Source: Janthinobacterium sp. CG3 (lineage in GTDB: Bacteria > Pseudomonadota > Gammaproteobacteria > Burkholderiales > Burkholderiaceae_D). From it: a DNA stretch of 64,000 nucleotides. The position numbers were made by a program, and so were the translations under genes. The notes below the pieces were generated by a model. The model was not told where the DNA came from. It saw only the letters and a list, made by a program, of their open reading frames with translations, and ran no database searches. Positions 1-9,056 of the stretch are shown one piece after another. The first letter of the stretch is position 1. Every line of letters begins with the position of its first letter. Where the stretch lies: NCBI RefSeq assembly GCF_000344615.1, contig NZ_KB467824.1:1266592-1330591 (forward strand), written 5' to 3'.

Positions 1-1955
1 GTTTGCGGCCGGGCCTGTTGATGCCGGTCAATGGTCGGGGAAGTAGCGCCGGCAAGCGTACGCGGCAGCACTTGGCGCAGGAAGGATTCGAACATCAGCA
101 GCGACCACAGGGCCGCGCTGTGATCGCGCCGGCCGCTGTCGTGCTGCGCCAGCAGCGTGCGCACGCAGTCCATATTGAACATGCCGGTGCCTGCCAGGGT
201 CGGCGCCAACAGGCGCGCGCGCAGCCGCTCGCGCAGCGGGCCGCGCAACCAGGCCGCCAGCGGCACCGAAAAGCCCATCTTCTTGCGGTACAGGATCTGC
301 TCGCTCAGATAGGGCCGCAGCGCCTTCTTGAGCAGGTATTTGCCTTCGCCGCCGCGCAGTTTCAGCCGCGGCGGCAGGCCGGAGATCCATTCGACCAGTT
401 CGTGGTCGAGCAGCGGCGAGCGCACCTCCAGCGCGTGGGCCATGCTGGCGCGGTCGACCTTGGTGAGGATGTCGCCGGGCAGGTAGGTTTTCAGGTCGAG
501 GTACTGGACCTGCGACAGCGGGTCGCGCGCCGGACTGGCCTTGGCGTGGCGGCGCAGCACCTCGACGGCGCGGTAGCCGTCCAACTGGCGCAGCAGGTCG
601 GCGCTGAACAGCTGCGCGCGCAGCGCGTCGGGCATCAGCGACACGCTGTGGAAGTAGGCGTCGACGCTGTCGCGCGCCAGCGCCTCGAAGGTGGTCTTGG
701 CGCGCAGCGCGCGCGGCGCCCAGTCGGCCTTCGGGTAGAGCCGCCCGAGCAGGCCGAAGGCCGGCCGGCGCAGGCCCAGCGGCAGCAGCGCGCGCAGGCG
801 CTCCTCGTGCAGGTGGTAGCGGTAGCGCCGGTAGCCGGCCAGGTTCTCGTCGCCGCCGTCGCCCGACAGCGCCACCGTCACGCGCTGGCGCGCCAGCTGG
901 CAGACGCGGTAAGTCGGCAGCGCCGAGCTGTCGGCGAACGGTTCGTCGTACAGCGTGGCCAGCTGGTCGATCAGGGCGAAGTCGTCCTGTTCGACCTGCA
1001 GCGCGTGGTGGCGGGTGGCGTAGCGCTGCGCCACCATGTCGGCGTAGGCCGATTCGTTGAAGGCCGGGTCGCCGAACGAGATCGAGCAGGTGTTGACCGG
1101 TTCGCCCATGGCGCCGGCCATCAGCGCCACCACGGCGCTGGAATCGACGCCGCCGGACAGGAAGGCGCCCAGCGGCACGTCGGCCACCAGGCGGATGCTG
1201 ACGGCCTCGCGCAGGCGCGCCAGCAGCTCGTCGCAGGCGGCGGCCTCGCTGGCGGGGTGGTGCGGGGCGAACGGCACGTCCCAGTATTGGCTGGGCGCCG
1301 GCAGCGCCGGCGCGCCGGCGTGCAGCGTCAGCGTGTGGCCGGGCGGCAGTTTCAGCGCGGCGCGGAAGATCGTGCGCGGCTCCGGCACGTAGCCGTAGGC
1401 GAAGTAGTCCTCGACCGCCGCCGGGTCGAGTTCGCGCGCCAGTTCGGCGTCGCCCAGCAGCGCCTTCAGCTCGGAGCCGAACAGCAGCCTGCCGTCGGCG
1501 GTGCGGCCGTAGTACAGCGGCTTGACGCCGAGCCGGTCGCGCGCCAGGAACAGCGTCTGGCGCTTGCGGTCCCACAGGCCGAAGGCGAACATGCCGCGGA
1601 AGCGCTCGACGCAGCGCTCGCCCCATTGTTCCCAGGCGTGGACGATGACCTCGGTGTCGCATTGGCTGCGGAAGCGGTGGCCGAGGCCGGCCAGCTCGCG
1701 CGCTAGTTCCTTGAAGTTGTAGATCTCGCCGTTGTAGACCACCACCACGTCGCCGTCCTCGTTGAACAGCGGCTGCTGGCCGCCGTTCAGGTCGATGATC
1801 GCCAGGCGCCGGTGGCCCAGCCCCAGCCCCGGTTCCAAATACACGCCGCCCTGGTCGGGGCCGCGGTGGTACTGGCTCTGGTTCATCCGCACCAGCGCGT
1901 CGCGGGCGATGGCGCGTTTGCCGAGGAGGTCGAAAATGCCGACGATGCCGCACAT
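1..1955 (-). CDS. XrtA-system asparagine-synthase-like amidotransferase (3' end outside window)
   Basis: Class II glutamine amidotransferase fused to an asparagine synthetase domain, of the kind encoded in exosortase A exopolysaccharide loci, where it probably amidates a sugar or peptide component. The protein starts MCGIVGIF, so the N-terminal nucleophile Cys2 is present. The ATP-pyrophosphatase loop reads LSGGVDSS, followed by the LSGDGGDE motif. The frame stays open to base 1, giving about 651 visible codons; relatives are about 630 residues, so only the very end may be missing. The start is ATG at 1955, 16 bases after the preceding glycosyltransferase, and it is the last visible gene of the minus-strand operon. 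A longer overlapping frame on the same strand starting at GTG 1953 is Arg/Pro/Ala-rich and is a shadow. The family is clear; the substrate is unknown. Confidence 0.9.
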   Translation of the reverse strand, partial: MCGIVGIFDLLGKRAIARDALVRMNQSQYHRGPDQGGVYLEPGLGLGHRRLAIIDLNGGQQPLFNEDGDVVVVYNGEIYNFKELARELAGLGHRFRSQCDTEVIVHAWEQWGERCVERFRGMFAFGLWDRKRQTLFLARDRLGVKPLYYGRTADGRLLFGSELKALLGDAELARELDPAAVEDYFAYGYVPEPRTIFRAALKLPPGHTLTLHAGAPALPAPSQYWDVPFAPHHPASEAAACDELLARLREAVSIRLVADVPLGAFLSGGVDSSAVVALMAGAMGEPVNTCSISFGDPAFNESAYADMVAQRYATRHHALQVEQDDFALIDQLATLYDEPFADSSALPTYRVCQLARQRVTVALSGDGGDENLAGYRRYRYHLHEERLRALLPLGLRRPAFGLLGRLYPKADWAPRALRAKTTFEALARDSVDAYFHSVSLMPDALRAQLFSADLLRQLDGYRAVEVLRRHAKASPARDPLSQVQYLDLKTYLPGDILTKVDRASMAHALEVRSPLLDHELVEWISGLPPRLKLRGGEGKYLLKKALRPYLSEQILYRKKMGFSVPLAAWLRGPLRERLRARLLAPTLAGTGMFNMDCVRTLLAQHDSGRRDHSAALWSLLMFESFLRQVLPRTLAGATSPTIDRHQQARPQ

Positions 1956-1971
1956 GGAATGTCCTTTCGGG

Positions 1972-3162
1972 TTAGCGCCGCGCGCCGCCGAGGGCGTCGT
2001 AGACGGCGAGGTAGGCGTCCGCCATGGCCGCCAGGCTGTGCTCGGCGAGGACGCGGCGGCGCCCGCGCAGGCCGTGGCGCTGGGCCAGGTCGGGCGCGTG
2101 GTAATACTGGCCGAGCGCCTCGGCCAGCAGTTGCGGCGCGCGCGGCGGCACCAGCGCGCCGGTCCAGCCGGCCTGTACCAGGTCGACGTTGCCGCCGACG
2201 GCCGTGGCCACCACCGGCAGCCCGCTGGCCATCGCCTCGAGGATGGTGTTGGAACTGCCCTCGGCCAGCGACGGCAGCACGAACAGGTCCATCGCCCGCA
2301 TCAGCTGGGCGATGTCGTCGCGCGCGCCGGGCAGCCAGGCGAGTTGGCCGGCGCCGCCCAGCTGCAGCGCGGCCAGGCATTCGGCGCGGCACGGCCCGGC
2401 GCCGACGATGACCAGGCGCAGCCGCGTGCCCGGGCCCGGCTCGGCCGCCAGCAGGCGCAGGAAGGCTTGCACCAGCGTGGCGTGGTCCTTGATGTCGACC
2501 ATGCGGCCGACGCTGCCGACGACAAAGGCGTTGTCGCACAGGAAGCCGGGCGGCCCGACCGCCGCCGCCGGACCCAGCCGCGGATGGAATTGCAGGCTGT
2601 CGACGCCGTTGCCGATGTGCGTGACGCGCGCCGGCGCGGCGCCGATGCGTTCGACCAGCCAGCGTTCGAGGTCGCCGCTGACGGCGATGAAGTGGCCGAC
2701 CAGCGGGCGCAGCAGCTGGCGCAGCAGATTGTATTTGCGGCTCTTGCCGTGCAGGTCGGCCATGTCGCGGCCGTGCTCGCCATGAACGCGCAACTTGACG
2801 CCGGCCGCCGCCGCCATCAACTGGCCCTCGATGCTGGCCAGGTTGCGGGTGTGCACCAGTTGCGGGCGCAGCCGGCGCAGCGTGCGGTACAGGCGCAGGT
2901 AATGGGCCCAGTCCTTGCCCTCGCGCTTGTTCAAGCTGATGATTTCGACGCCGGGCCGGGTGATGCGCTGTTGGAAGTCGGTCGCGCTTTTGAGGCAGAC
3001 GATGGCGTGCCGGTAGCGCGCCGGCGGCATGTGGTTGATCAGGTTGACCAGGCCGTTCTCCAGCCCGCCCACGCCGAGCTGGTGGATCAGGTGGACCACC
3101 AGCGGCGCCGGCGCGGCGTCGTCGATGGCGGCCGAAAAGACCGCGTCAGCGTCGTCCAGCAT
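1972..3162 (-). CDS. GT4 glycosyltransferase, XrtA/PEP-CTERM type (TIGR03088-like)
   Basis: Cytoplasmic glycosyltransferase of 396 residues with a GT-B fold, probably adding a sugar to the lipid-linked repeat unit of the XrtA exopolysaccharide. The N-terminal acceptor domain has the glycine-rich GVGGLENG loop near residues 30-38. The C-terminal nucleotide-sugar domain has the E-x7-E region (EGSSNTILEAM, about residue 300) followed by GLPVVAT, typical of family GT4. The start ATG at 3162 lies inside the last 17 bases of the exosortase gene, so the two are probably translationally coupled. Neighbours on both sides are XrtA-locus genes, which supports the assignment to the exosortase-associated subfamily. 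The sugar donor cannot be told from sequence. Confidence 0.88.
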   Translation of the reverse strand: MLDDADAVFSAAIDDAAPAPLVVHLIHQLGVGGLENGLVNLINHMPPARYRHAIVCLKSATDFQQRITRPGVEIISLNKREGKDWAHYLRLYRTLRRLRPQLVHTRNLASIEGQLMAAAAGVKLRVHGEHGRDMADLHGKSRKYNLLRQLLRPLVGHFIAVSGDLERWLVERIGAAPARVTHIGNGVDSLQFHPRLGPAAAVGPPGFLCDNAFVVGSVGRMVDIKDHATLVQAFLRLLAAEPGPGTRLRLVIVGAGPCRAECLAALQLGGAGQLAWLPGARDDIAQLMRAMDLFVLPSLAEGSSNTILEAMASGLPVVATAVGGNVDLVQAGWTGALVPPRAPQLLAEALGQYYHAPDLAQRHGLRGRRRVLAEHSLAAMADAYLAVYDALGGARR

Positions 3163-4711
3163 CGCTCACCGCCTTGTCGATGGCCGGCAGCGACGCCGCC
3201 AGGAAAGCGCGCAGCGCCGGCTCCGGCGCCGCCTGCTGCTCGGCGTAGGGCGCGGCGACGATGATGTCGGCGCCGTCTTGCGCCGTGCGCGTCAGTTTGG
3301 CCTTGGCCAGCAGCAGCTTGACCAGCAAGGCGCTGCCGGTGTCGACGCCGCTCTGGCGGTACCAACGCCACACCAGCAGGCGGCCGGCGCCGCGTTGCCA
3401 GACGCTTTGGCGCAACGCCAGCGCGCGCGCGCCGACGCGCACCTCGCGCGCTTGCTCCGACAGCAGCGTCCAGTCGCCGTTGCGGGCCGCCGGCAGGTGG
3501 CTCAGCAGCTCGGCGTCCTTGCTTTGGCTGGCGTACCAGGCCAGTTGCAGTTCGACCGCGCCGGCCGCGCCGCGGTAGTGTTGGGCGAACAGCAGCGGCG
3601 CGCCGGCGTGCGGCGCGCGCCAGGCGTTGGCGGCGGCGCTGGCGCGCCAGCCCGGCGGCGCCGCCAACGCCAGCGCCGCCGGCGCCGCCACCCGGGCCGG
3701 CGGCTGGCGCAGCGACGCCGCCAGCCACGGCCAGCAGGCCGCCAGGGCGACGCAGGCCGCCGCCGCGGCGGCGCTGGCGCGGCGCCGCCGCGGGCGCACC
3801 GGCGCCGCGACGGCGGGCGCCGCCGCGGCGCCGGGCGCCGGTTGGTCGCGCCACAGCGCGGCGACCCAGTACAGCAGCAGCGAGACGACGCCGAAGAAAA
3901 TCCAGCCGTAGACCAGGTGGTCGACCCCGGCCGCCAGGCGCATGTCGCTCCAGTGGCCGAGCATCACGATCAGGTAGGCGCGCACGCCGTTGGCCAGGAT
4001 CGGCAGCAGCAGCGCGACGGCGATGAAGGCCAGGCGCCGGCCCGCGCCGCGGTAGTTCAGGTGGGCGTACAGCGTGCCCAGCACAACCGAGGCGATCACG
4101 TAGCGCAGCCCGCTGCACGCCTCGACCACCGACCAGTTGCCGCTGGGGATGCTGAAATTGTTGTTTTCGCGAAACACCGGCACGCCCGTCAGTTGCAGCG
4201 CGCCGACGGTGAAGCGGGCCGTGAAGTCGATCAGCGGCGGAATGAAGACTTCGCCGAACGGTACCGCCAGCAGCAGGTAGGCCAGCGGGAAGGCGATGCA
4301 GCCGCTGGCGCGGCGTCCGAGCACGGCCAGCACGGTGGCCGGCAGCATCGCCGTGGCGGCGTACTGGCAGACGACGCTGACGTTGGCGAGGTCGGCCAGC
4401 AGCCAGGCCGCGCCCAGCAGCGGCAGCAGGGCCAGGCCGGCGGCGCTGGGGCGCTGCGGCGTGGCGGCCAGCGCGCCGCGTTGGCGCCAGACCAGCCAGG
4501 CGCTGATGGGCAGCACCGCGAAGCCGTGCGCGAAGGTTTGCGAGCGCGACCACAGCAGCAGCATCGACCAGAAGCTGTCGTGGTAGAGCGCGACGATGGC
4601 CGGCAGCGCCAGCGCCAGCGTCAACGCGGCCGGGGGCGCCGGCCGGGCCTGGCGGATCGGCGTGACGACGCCGGCCGGCGCGGCGCGCAAGGCGGCCGGC
4701 CCGGCGCTCAT
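3146..4711 (-). CDS. xrtA: Exosortase A with C-terminal EpsI domain
   Basis: Multi-pass inner-membrane transpeptidase that cleaves PEP-CTERM sorting signals and is thought to pass the protein to a cell-surface acceptor. The protein has 521 residues. About eight hydrophobic segments span residues 30-290. The predicted catalytic residues are Cys about 199 (VEACSGLRY), Arg about 244 (ANGVRAYL) and His about 265 (DHLVYGW). Residues from about 310 onward form an EpsI-type periplasmic domain, fused as is usual for XrtA. ATG at 4711 overlaps the stop of the upstream glycosyltransferase (ATGA), and its own end overlaps the next gene by 17 bases. The same frame is open far upstream of 4711, but that part is a shadow of the neighbouring genes. 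No PEP-CTERM substrate was recognised in this window. Confidence 0.93.
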   Translation of the reverse strand: MSAGPAALRAAPAGVVTPIRQARPAPPAALTLALALPAIVALYHDSFWSMLLLWSRSQTFAHGFAVLPISAWLVWRQRGALAATPQRPSAAGLALLPLLGAAWLLADLANVSVVCQYAATAMLPATVLAVLGRRASGCIAFPLAYLLLAVPFGEVFIPPLIDFTARFTVGALQLTGVPVFRENNNFSIPSGNWSVVEACSGLRYVIASVVLGTLYAHLNYRGAGRRLAFIAVALLLPILANGVRAYLIVMLGHWSDMRLAAGVDHLVYGWIFFGVVSLLLYWVAALWRDQPAPGAAAAPAVAAPVRPRRRRASAAAAAACVALAACWPWLAASLRQPPARVAAPAALALAAPPGWRASAAANAWRAPHAGAPLLFAQHYRGAAGAVELQLAWYASQSKDAELLSHLPAARNGDWTLLSEQAREVRVGARALALRQSVWQRGAGRLLVWRWYRQSGVDTGSALLVKLLLAKAKLTRTAQDGADIIVAAPYAEQQAAPEPALRAFLAASLPAIDKAVSDAGRR

Positions 4712-5964
4712 GGCAGCGCCCCGGCCGGCGCGCGCGCCGCGGGTTCCAGGCCGAGCAGGGCGCCCAGCCGGTCCAGGCTGGCGTCCCAGTCGTAGTCGCG
4801 CAGGATGCGCCGGCGCGCCGCCATGCCGACCGGGTCGGGCGCCTGCGGCGGGCCGGCGCCGGGACGGCCCAGCAGGCGCGCCGCCTGGCTGATGAATTCG
4901 GCCTCGTCGCGCGCCAGCTCCAGTTCCTGGCCGGGGACGGCGTCGATGCCCTCCAGCGCCTGCGGCGAGGCCAGCACGGTTTTTTCCATGGCCATCGCCT
5001 CGAGCACCTTGTTTTGCACGCCGCGGGCGATGCGCAGCGGCGCCACCGCCAGGCGCGCGTGCGCCAGGTAGGGGCGGATATCGGGCACCGCGCCGGTGAC
5101 GCTGACGCCGGGCGCGCGCGCCAGCGCCCGCACGGCGGCGCCGGGGCGGGCGCCGACGATGTAGAAGCGCAGGTCGGGAAATTGCAGGCGCAGCGAGGGC
5201 CAGACCCGCCAGACGAACCATTGCACCGCCTCGGCGTTGGGCCAGTAGTCCATCGCGCCGGTAAACACCAGCGCGGCGGCGCCGGCGGGGTAGGGGTTGG
5301 GGTAGGCCCGCAGCGGCGAGAAGTAGCCGGCGTCGACGCCGTTGCGGACCGCGCTGACGCGTCCGGCCGCCTGCGGCGCGCGGCGCCGGAACAGCGCCGC
5401 CTCGGCCTCGGAGACGAAGGTGGCGGCGTCGAAGCGCGCGGCGACGTCGCCCTCGTAGTCGAGCAGGCAGCGCGCCTCGCGCCGGTACAACTGCGACAGC
5501 GGCCAGTCCTTGGCGTCGGCGTACTGGCGCCATTTTTCCGAGTCGACGTCGACGAAATCGATCAGGCGCAGCAGCGCCGGCGCCGCCGCGTGCGGCGCCA
5601 GGTACTGCGCCATCGGCCCGGAGAAGGCCAGCGCGCGTCCGACCGCGCCGCCGCCGAGCAGGCGGTCGACCCAGTGCTGCAGGCGGGCGTTGCGGTAGTA
5701 GTGCAGGCTCATGGCCTGGCCGTACAGCAGGCCCTTGAGGCCGCGCAGGCGCGCCGCCAAAGGATGGTGTTCGATGAAGCAGGTGCTGGCGCACAGCTCC
5801 CCGAGCGCGCCGGCGTGTTCGAGGTCGGCCGGGTCGTCGACGAAGCAGCCGAGGTGGACGCGGCAATGGCGCGCCAGGTATTCCAGCATGTGGAAGGAGC
5901 GGATCTTGTCGCCCTTGTTGGGCGGATACGGGATGCGGTGGGCCAGGAACAGCAGCTCGTCCAT
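4708..5964 (-). CDS. Glycosyltransferase, XrtA/PEP-CTERM type (TIGR03087-like)
   Basis: GT-B glycosyltransferase of 418 residues. The N-terminus carries the PYPPNKGDKIRSFH stretch (about residues 12-25) characteristic of the exosortase-associated 'stp1' glycosyltransferases. The C-terminal half contains VAPLRIARGVQNKVLEAMAM, the donor-binding region with the conserved Glu. It probably works in the cytoplasm on the lipid-linked exopolysaccharide unit. The stop overlaps the xrtA start by 4 bases, and the start is 3 bases after the FemAB-like gene, so it is tightly coupled in the operon. No signal peptide or membrane segment is seen. The specific sugar is unknown. Confidence 0.88.
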   Translation of the reverse strand: MDELLFLAHRIPYPPNKGDKIRSFHMLEYLARHCRVHLGCFVDDPADLEHAGALGELCASTCFIEHHPLAARLRGLKGLLYGQAMSLHYYRNARLQHWVDRLLGGGAVGRALAFSGPMAQYLAPHAAAPALLRLIDFVDVDSEKWRQYADAKDWPLSQLYRREARCLLDYEGDVAARFDAATFVSEAEAALFRRRAPQAAGRVSAVRNGVDAGYFSPLRAYPNPYPAGAAALVFTGAMDYWPNAEAVQWFVWRVWPSLRLQFPDLRFYIVGARPGAAVRALARAPGVSVTGAVPDIRPYLAHARLAVAPLRIARGVQNKVLEAMAMEKTVLASPQALEGIDAVPGQELELARDEAEFISQAARLLGRPGAGPPQAPDPVGMAARRRILRDYDWDASLDRLGALLGLEPAARAPAGALP

Positions 5965-5967
5965 GGC

Positions 5968-7029
5968 CTAGCCCAGGTAGCGCACGATGTGCGGACCGAT
6001 GCCGTTGGCCAGCGCCAGCGGCAGGCGGCGCCAGGCGCGGATGAAGCGCTGGTACTTGGGGTTCAGCGGATTGTTCTGCGGCAGCGCGCTGGCGCGCACC
6101 AGCTGGTATTCGTAGTGCAGCGGCTGGGCCGCGAAGCCCCAGTTCCGCTTGAAGTCGTAGGCGCCGGTGCCGACCTTGCTGCGGCCGAAGTCGAACAGCG
6201 TGTAGCCGCGCAGGCAGGCGCGGCGCATCACCTCCCAGTACATGAAGTCGTTGCCGGCGACGCTGCGGGCGGTTGCGGTGCCGCCGCCGTAGTAGGGCAG
6301 CACCTCGTCGCGGAAGTAGAACACCAGCACGCTGCTGATGGTTTCGGCGCGCCGGTAGACGCTGATGATCTCGCAGTCGCGTCCGAAGACCTGGCGCAGC
6401 AGCGCGAAGTAGCGTTTGGCGAACACCGGCGTGCCGAGCCGGTGCACGCTGCCCGCGTAGACGTCGAAGAAGTGGTGGACGTCGTAGTCGACGGCGCTGT
6501 GCAGGCCGGCGGCGATGCCTTTGCGCACCATCGCGCGCTGCTTGCGCGGGATGTCGAGCATGTTGTGCTCGGGCTGGGCGTGCAGGCGTTTGCGAAACGT
6601 CACGTACAGGTCCGACTGCAGCCAGTCGGGGTGGCGCGCCGGCCCCAGGTGGCGGTATTCGAGGTAGTCGACGCGCAGGCTGGCGGCCAGCGCGCGCGCG
6701 GCCTGGTCGAGCGCGGCGGCGGCGGCCTCGTCTTGCGCGGCGACGCCGCCGTAGACGCAAAACGGCAGCGCGCACAGCGAATTGCCGAACAGCATGCTGT
6801 TGATCTGCGCCAGCGGCAGCACGGCGCGGATTTCCCCGTCCGCTTCGGCGTAGAGGAACCAGGTGCGGTGGCCGAAGGCGCGTTCGATCACGGTTTGCCA
6901 GCCGGCGCGGTGGAAAAAGGTGGCGTCCGGGCAGCGCTGCACGAAGGCGTCCCAGCGCGCCGCGCCGGCCGGTTCGAGGGTGGCGACGGTGATGGCCGAC
7001 GGCGCCGCCAGGTGGCACTCGAAGATCAT
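5968..7029 (-). CDS. FemAB-family protein of the XrtA/PEP-CTERM system
   Basis: Protein of 353 residues with a double GNAT-like FemAB fold, related to aminoacyl-tRNA-dependent peptidyltransferases, found almost always beside exosortase A. It may attach an amino acid to the glycan or lipid carrier; its substrate has not been defined. Visible landmarks are FFHRAGWQTVIERAFGH near the N-terminus, LPLAQINSMLFGN, and the C-terminal block FDFGRSKVGTGAYDFKRNWGF that is strongly conserved in the family. The chosen start is ATG 7029, which overlaps the deacetylase stop (ATGA) and gives a normal-length protein. The longer open frame up to 8715 is a shadow of the deacetylase and wecB. Confidence 0.9.
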   Translation of the reverse strand: MIFECHLAAPSAITVATLEPAGAARWDAFVQRCPDATFFHRAGWQTVIERAFGHRTWFLYAEADGEIRAVLPLAQINSMLFGNSLCALPFCVYGGVAAQDEAAAAALDQAARALAASLRVDYLEYRHLGPARHPDWLQSDLYVTFRKRLHAQPEHNMLDIPRKQRAMVRKGIAAGLHSAVDYDVHHFFDVYAGSVHRLGTPVFAKRYFALLRQVFGRDCEIISVYRRAETISSVLVFYFRDEVLPYYGGGTATARSVAGNDFMYWEVMRRACLRGYTLFDFGRSKVGTGAYDFKRNWGFAAQPLHYEYQLVRASALPQNNPLNPKYQRFIRAWRRLPLALANGIGPHIVRYLG

Positions 7030-7874
7030 GGCGTCCCCAGGAAAATGCGGTCGATGCGGTCCCAGCGGAAGTCGCGCGTCAGCGCGCCCACGCGCTGTTC
7101 CATGCGCCGCAGGTTGAGGTAGTGGCGAAAGCGCGTTTTGACGCCGAGTCCCGGCGGGCGCGGCTGGTCCGGGTCGAGCTCCCAGGGGTGGAAATAAAAG
7201 ATGCCGGCCTGGCCGTCGCGGCCGTTGATGCGCCGCAGGCACCAGCGCGACAGCGCGTAGGGCAGCAGGCGGAAGTAGCCGCCGCCGCCGGCCGGCAGGT
7301 TGCGCCGCCACAGCCGCACGGTGCTGATGGGCAGCTCGAGCAGGCCGCCGGCGCCGTTCGGATAGCAGGCGAAGCGCGGCGCGTCCGGCATGCCGTAGTG
7401 GTCGTGGCGGATCGGGTAGATGCTCGAACTGTAGCGGTAGCCGGCGCGCTGCAGCGTGTCGAGCGCCCACAGGTTGGCGGCGCCGATTGAAAAACTGGGC
7501 GCGCGGTAGCCCAGCACGGCTTGCCCGCCGATTTGTTCCAGGATGCCCTTGCTGGCGCCGACGTCGGCGGCGAATTCGGCGCGGCTCTGGGCGCTGGCGC
7601 GCTGGTGCGCATAGCCGTGGCTGGCCAGTTCGTGGCCGTGCGCCAGGATGCGCCGCACCATTGCCGGGTAGCGCTCGGCGATCCAGCCCAGCGTGAAGAA
7701 GGTGGCGTGCACGCCGGCCGGTTCGAGCAGCGCCAGGATGCGCTCGACGTTGCCCTCGACCCGGCCGGGGATGCCGGGCCAGTCCTGCGGCCGGATGTGG
7801 GCGGCGAAGGCCGACACCTGGAAGTAGTCTTCGACGTCGATGGTCATGGCGTTGCGCAGCGCGGGGGTCGGCAT
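7026..7874 (-). CDS. XrtA-system polysaccharide deacetylase
   Basis: NodB-fold carbohydrate de-N-acetylase of 282 residues with the C-terminal extension (DUF3473-like) typical of exosortase A loci. The metal and catalytic residues are visible: TIDVEDY (Asp13, Glu15, Asp16) and SHGYAH (His86, His90), plus YRAPSFS in the middle and FYFHPWELD near residue 235. It is expected to remove acetyl groups from an N-acetylhexosamine in the polysaccharide. No signal peptide is seen, so its location is uncertain. It sits 3 bases after wecB and overlaps the next gene by 4 bases. Confidence 0.92.
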   Translation of the reverse strand: MPTPALRNAMTIDVEDYFQVSAFAAHIRPQDWPGIPGRVEGNVERILALLEPAGVHATFFTLGWIAERYPAMVRRILAHGHELASHGYAHQRASAQSRAEFAADVGASKGILEQIGGQAVLGYRAPSFSIGAANLWALDTLQRAGYRYSSSIYPIRHDHYGMPDAPRFACYPNGAGGLLELPISTVRLWRRNLPAGGGGYFRLLPYALSRWCLRRINGRDGQAGIFYFHPWELDPDQPRPPGLGVKTRFRHYLNLRRMEQRVGALTRDFRWDRIDRIFLGTP

Positions 7875-7877
7875 CGC

Positions 7878-9047
7878 TCACTCCTGCTCGGCCAGGACCG
7901 GCTCGGCGCGCGGCGCCGGCGCCGCCAGCCACTGGCCGACGGTGGCGGCGATGCGTTCGGCGGCGTGCCCGTCCCAATAACGCGGCACGCGCCCGCGCTT
8001 GCCGCCGCCGGCCAGGATGGCCTCGCACAGCGCCAGGATCACCGCCGGCTCGTGGCCGGCGATGGTGTTGCTGCCTTCGCTGACGGTGATCGGGCGCTCG
8101 GTGTTGGCGCGCAGCGTCAGGCAGGGCACGCCCAGCGCCGTGGTCTCCTCCTGGATGCCGCCGGAGTCGGTCAGCACCAGGCGGGCGTCGCGCATCAGGC
8201 CGAGCATTTCCAGGTAGCCCAGCGGCGGCAGCAGCACCACGCGGGCCGGGTCGAGCATGTCTTTCAGACCGAACTGGTCGAGCCGGGCGCGGGTGCGCGG
8301 GTGCAGCGGGAACAGCACCGGGACGCGGGCGCCGAGCGTCGAGGCGGTGTGCAGCAGGCCGCCCAGGCGGCTGCGCTGGTCGACGTTGGCGGGCCGGTGC
8401 AGCGTCAGCACCGCGTGGGCGCCGGCGTTGGGCTGGCAGCGGTAGCGCCGCAGCGTCTCCGCCAGCGGCACCGCGTGCGGCAACTGGCGCTGCAGCGTGT
8501 CGATCATGACGTTGCCGGCGAAGTGGATGCGCTCGGCGGCGATGCCTTCGCGCAGCAGGTTGTCGCGCGCCCCGGCCTCGCTGGTAAACAGCAGCTCGGA
8601 GAGTTGGTCGGTCAGCAGCCGGTTGATTTCCTCCGGCATGCTGCGGTCGAAACTGCGCAGCCCGGCCTCGACGTGCAGCACCGGCACGCCCCTTTTCGCC
8701 GCCACCAGCGCGCACGCCAGCGTCGAGTTGACGTCGCCGACCACCAGTACGGCGCTGGGACGGTCGCGCTCGAGCACCGGCTCGAAACGGCGCATCACCT
8801 CGGCGGTCTGGGCCGCGTGGCTGCCCGAGCCGACGTCCAGGTTCAGGTCCGGCGCGGCCATGCCGAGCGCGGCGAAGTGCTGTTCGTTGAGGGCGTTGTC
8901 GTAGTGCTGGCCGGTGTGCACCAGCGTCAGCCGCGGCGCCGGCTGCAACTGGCGCAGCGCGGCCAGGATGGGCGCCATCTTCATCAAGTTGGGGCGGGCG
9001 GCGATGACGCAGACGATGTGCGGCGGGATCGGGGTACGGTGGCTCAT
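7878..9047 (-). CDS. wecB: UDP-N-acetylglucosamine 2-epimerase (non-hydrolysing)
   Basis: Cytoplasmic enzyme of 389 residues that interconverts UDP-GlcNAc and UDP-ManNAc, a precursor for the exopolysaccharide. Conserved blocks: ARPNLMKMAPI at the N-terminus, HTGQHYD, VVGDVNSTLA, HVEAGLRSFDRSMPEEINR (catalytic acid region, about residue 117), LTLHRPANVD, and LTDSGGIQEE followed by TLRANTERP in the nucleotide-binding domain. An AGGA ribosome-binding site lies 8 bases before ATG 9047. It is preceded by the outer-membrane protein gene with a 9-base gap. Together with tviB/tviC further on, it indicates N-acetylated amino sugars and uronic acids in the polymer. Confidence 0.93.
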   Translation of the reverse strand: MSHRTPIPPHIVCVIAARPNLMKMAPILAALRQLQPAPRLTLVHTGQHYDNALNEQHFAALGMAAPDLNLDVGSGSHAAQTAEVMRRFEPVLERDRPSAVLVVGDVNSTLACALVAAKRGVPVLHVEAGLRSFDRSMPEEINRLLTDQLSELLFTSEAGARDNLLREGIAAERIHFAGNVMIDTLQRQLPHAVPLAETLRRYRCQPNAGAHAVLTLHRPANVDQRSRLGGLLHTASTLGARVPVLFPLHPRTRARLDQFGLKDMLDPARVVLLPPLGYLEMLGLMRDARLVLTDSGGIQEETTALGVPCLTLRANTERPITVSEGSNTIAGHEPAVILALCEAILAGGGKRGRVPRYWDGHAAERIAATVGQWLAAPAPRAEPVLAEQE

Positions 9048-9056
9048 GGCGGTTTC

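Noticed and set aside
3..1706. 567-codon plus-strand open frame
   Set aside because: Antisense shadow of the amidotransferase gene, caused by high G+C; Gln/Arg/Ala-rich with no domain.
28..1953. 641-codon minus-strand frame over the amidotransferase
   Set aside because: Composition is Arg/Pro/Ala-rich without motifs; the true frame starts at 1955 with MCGIVG and carries the synthetase motifs.
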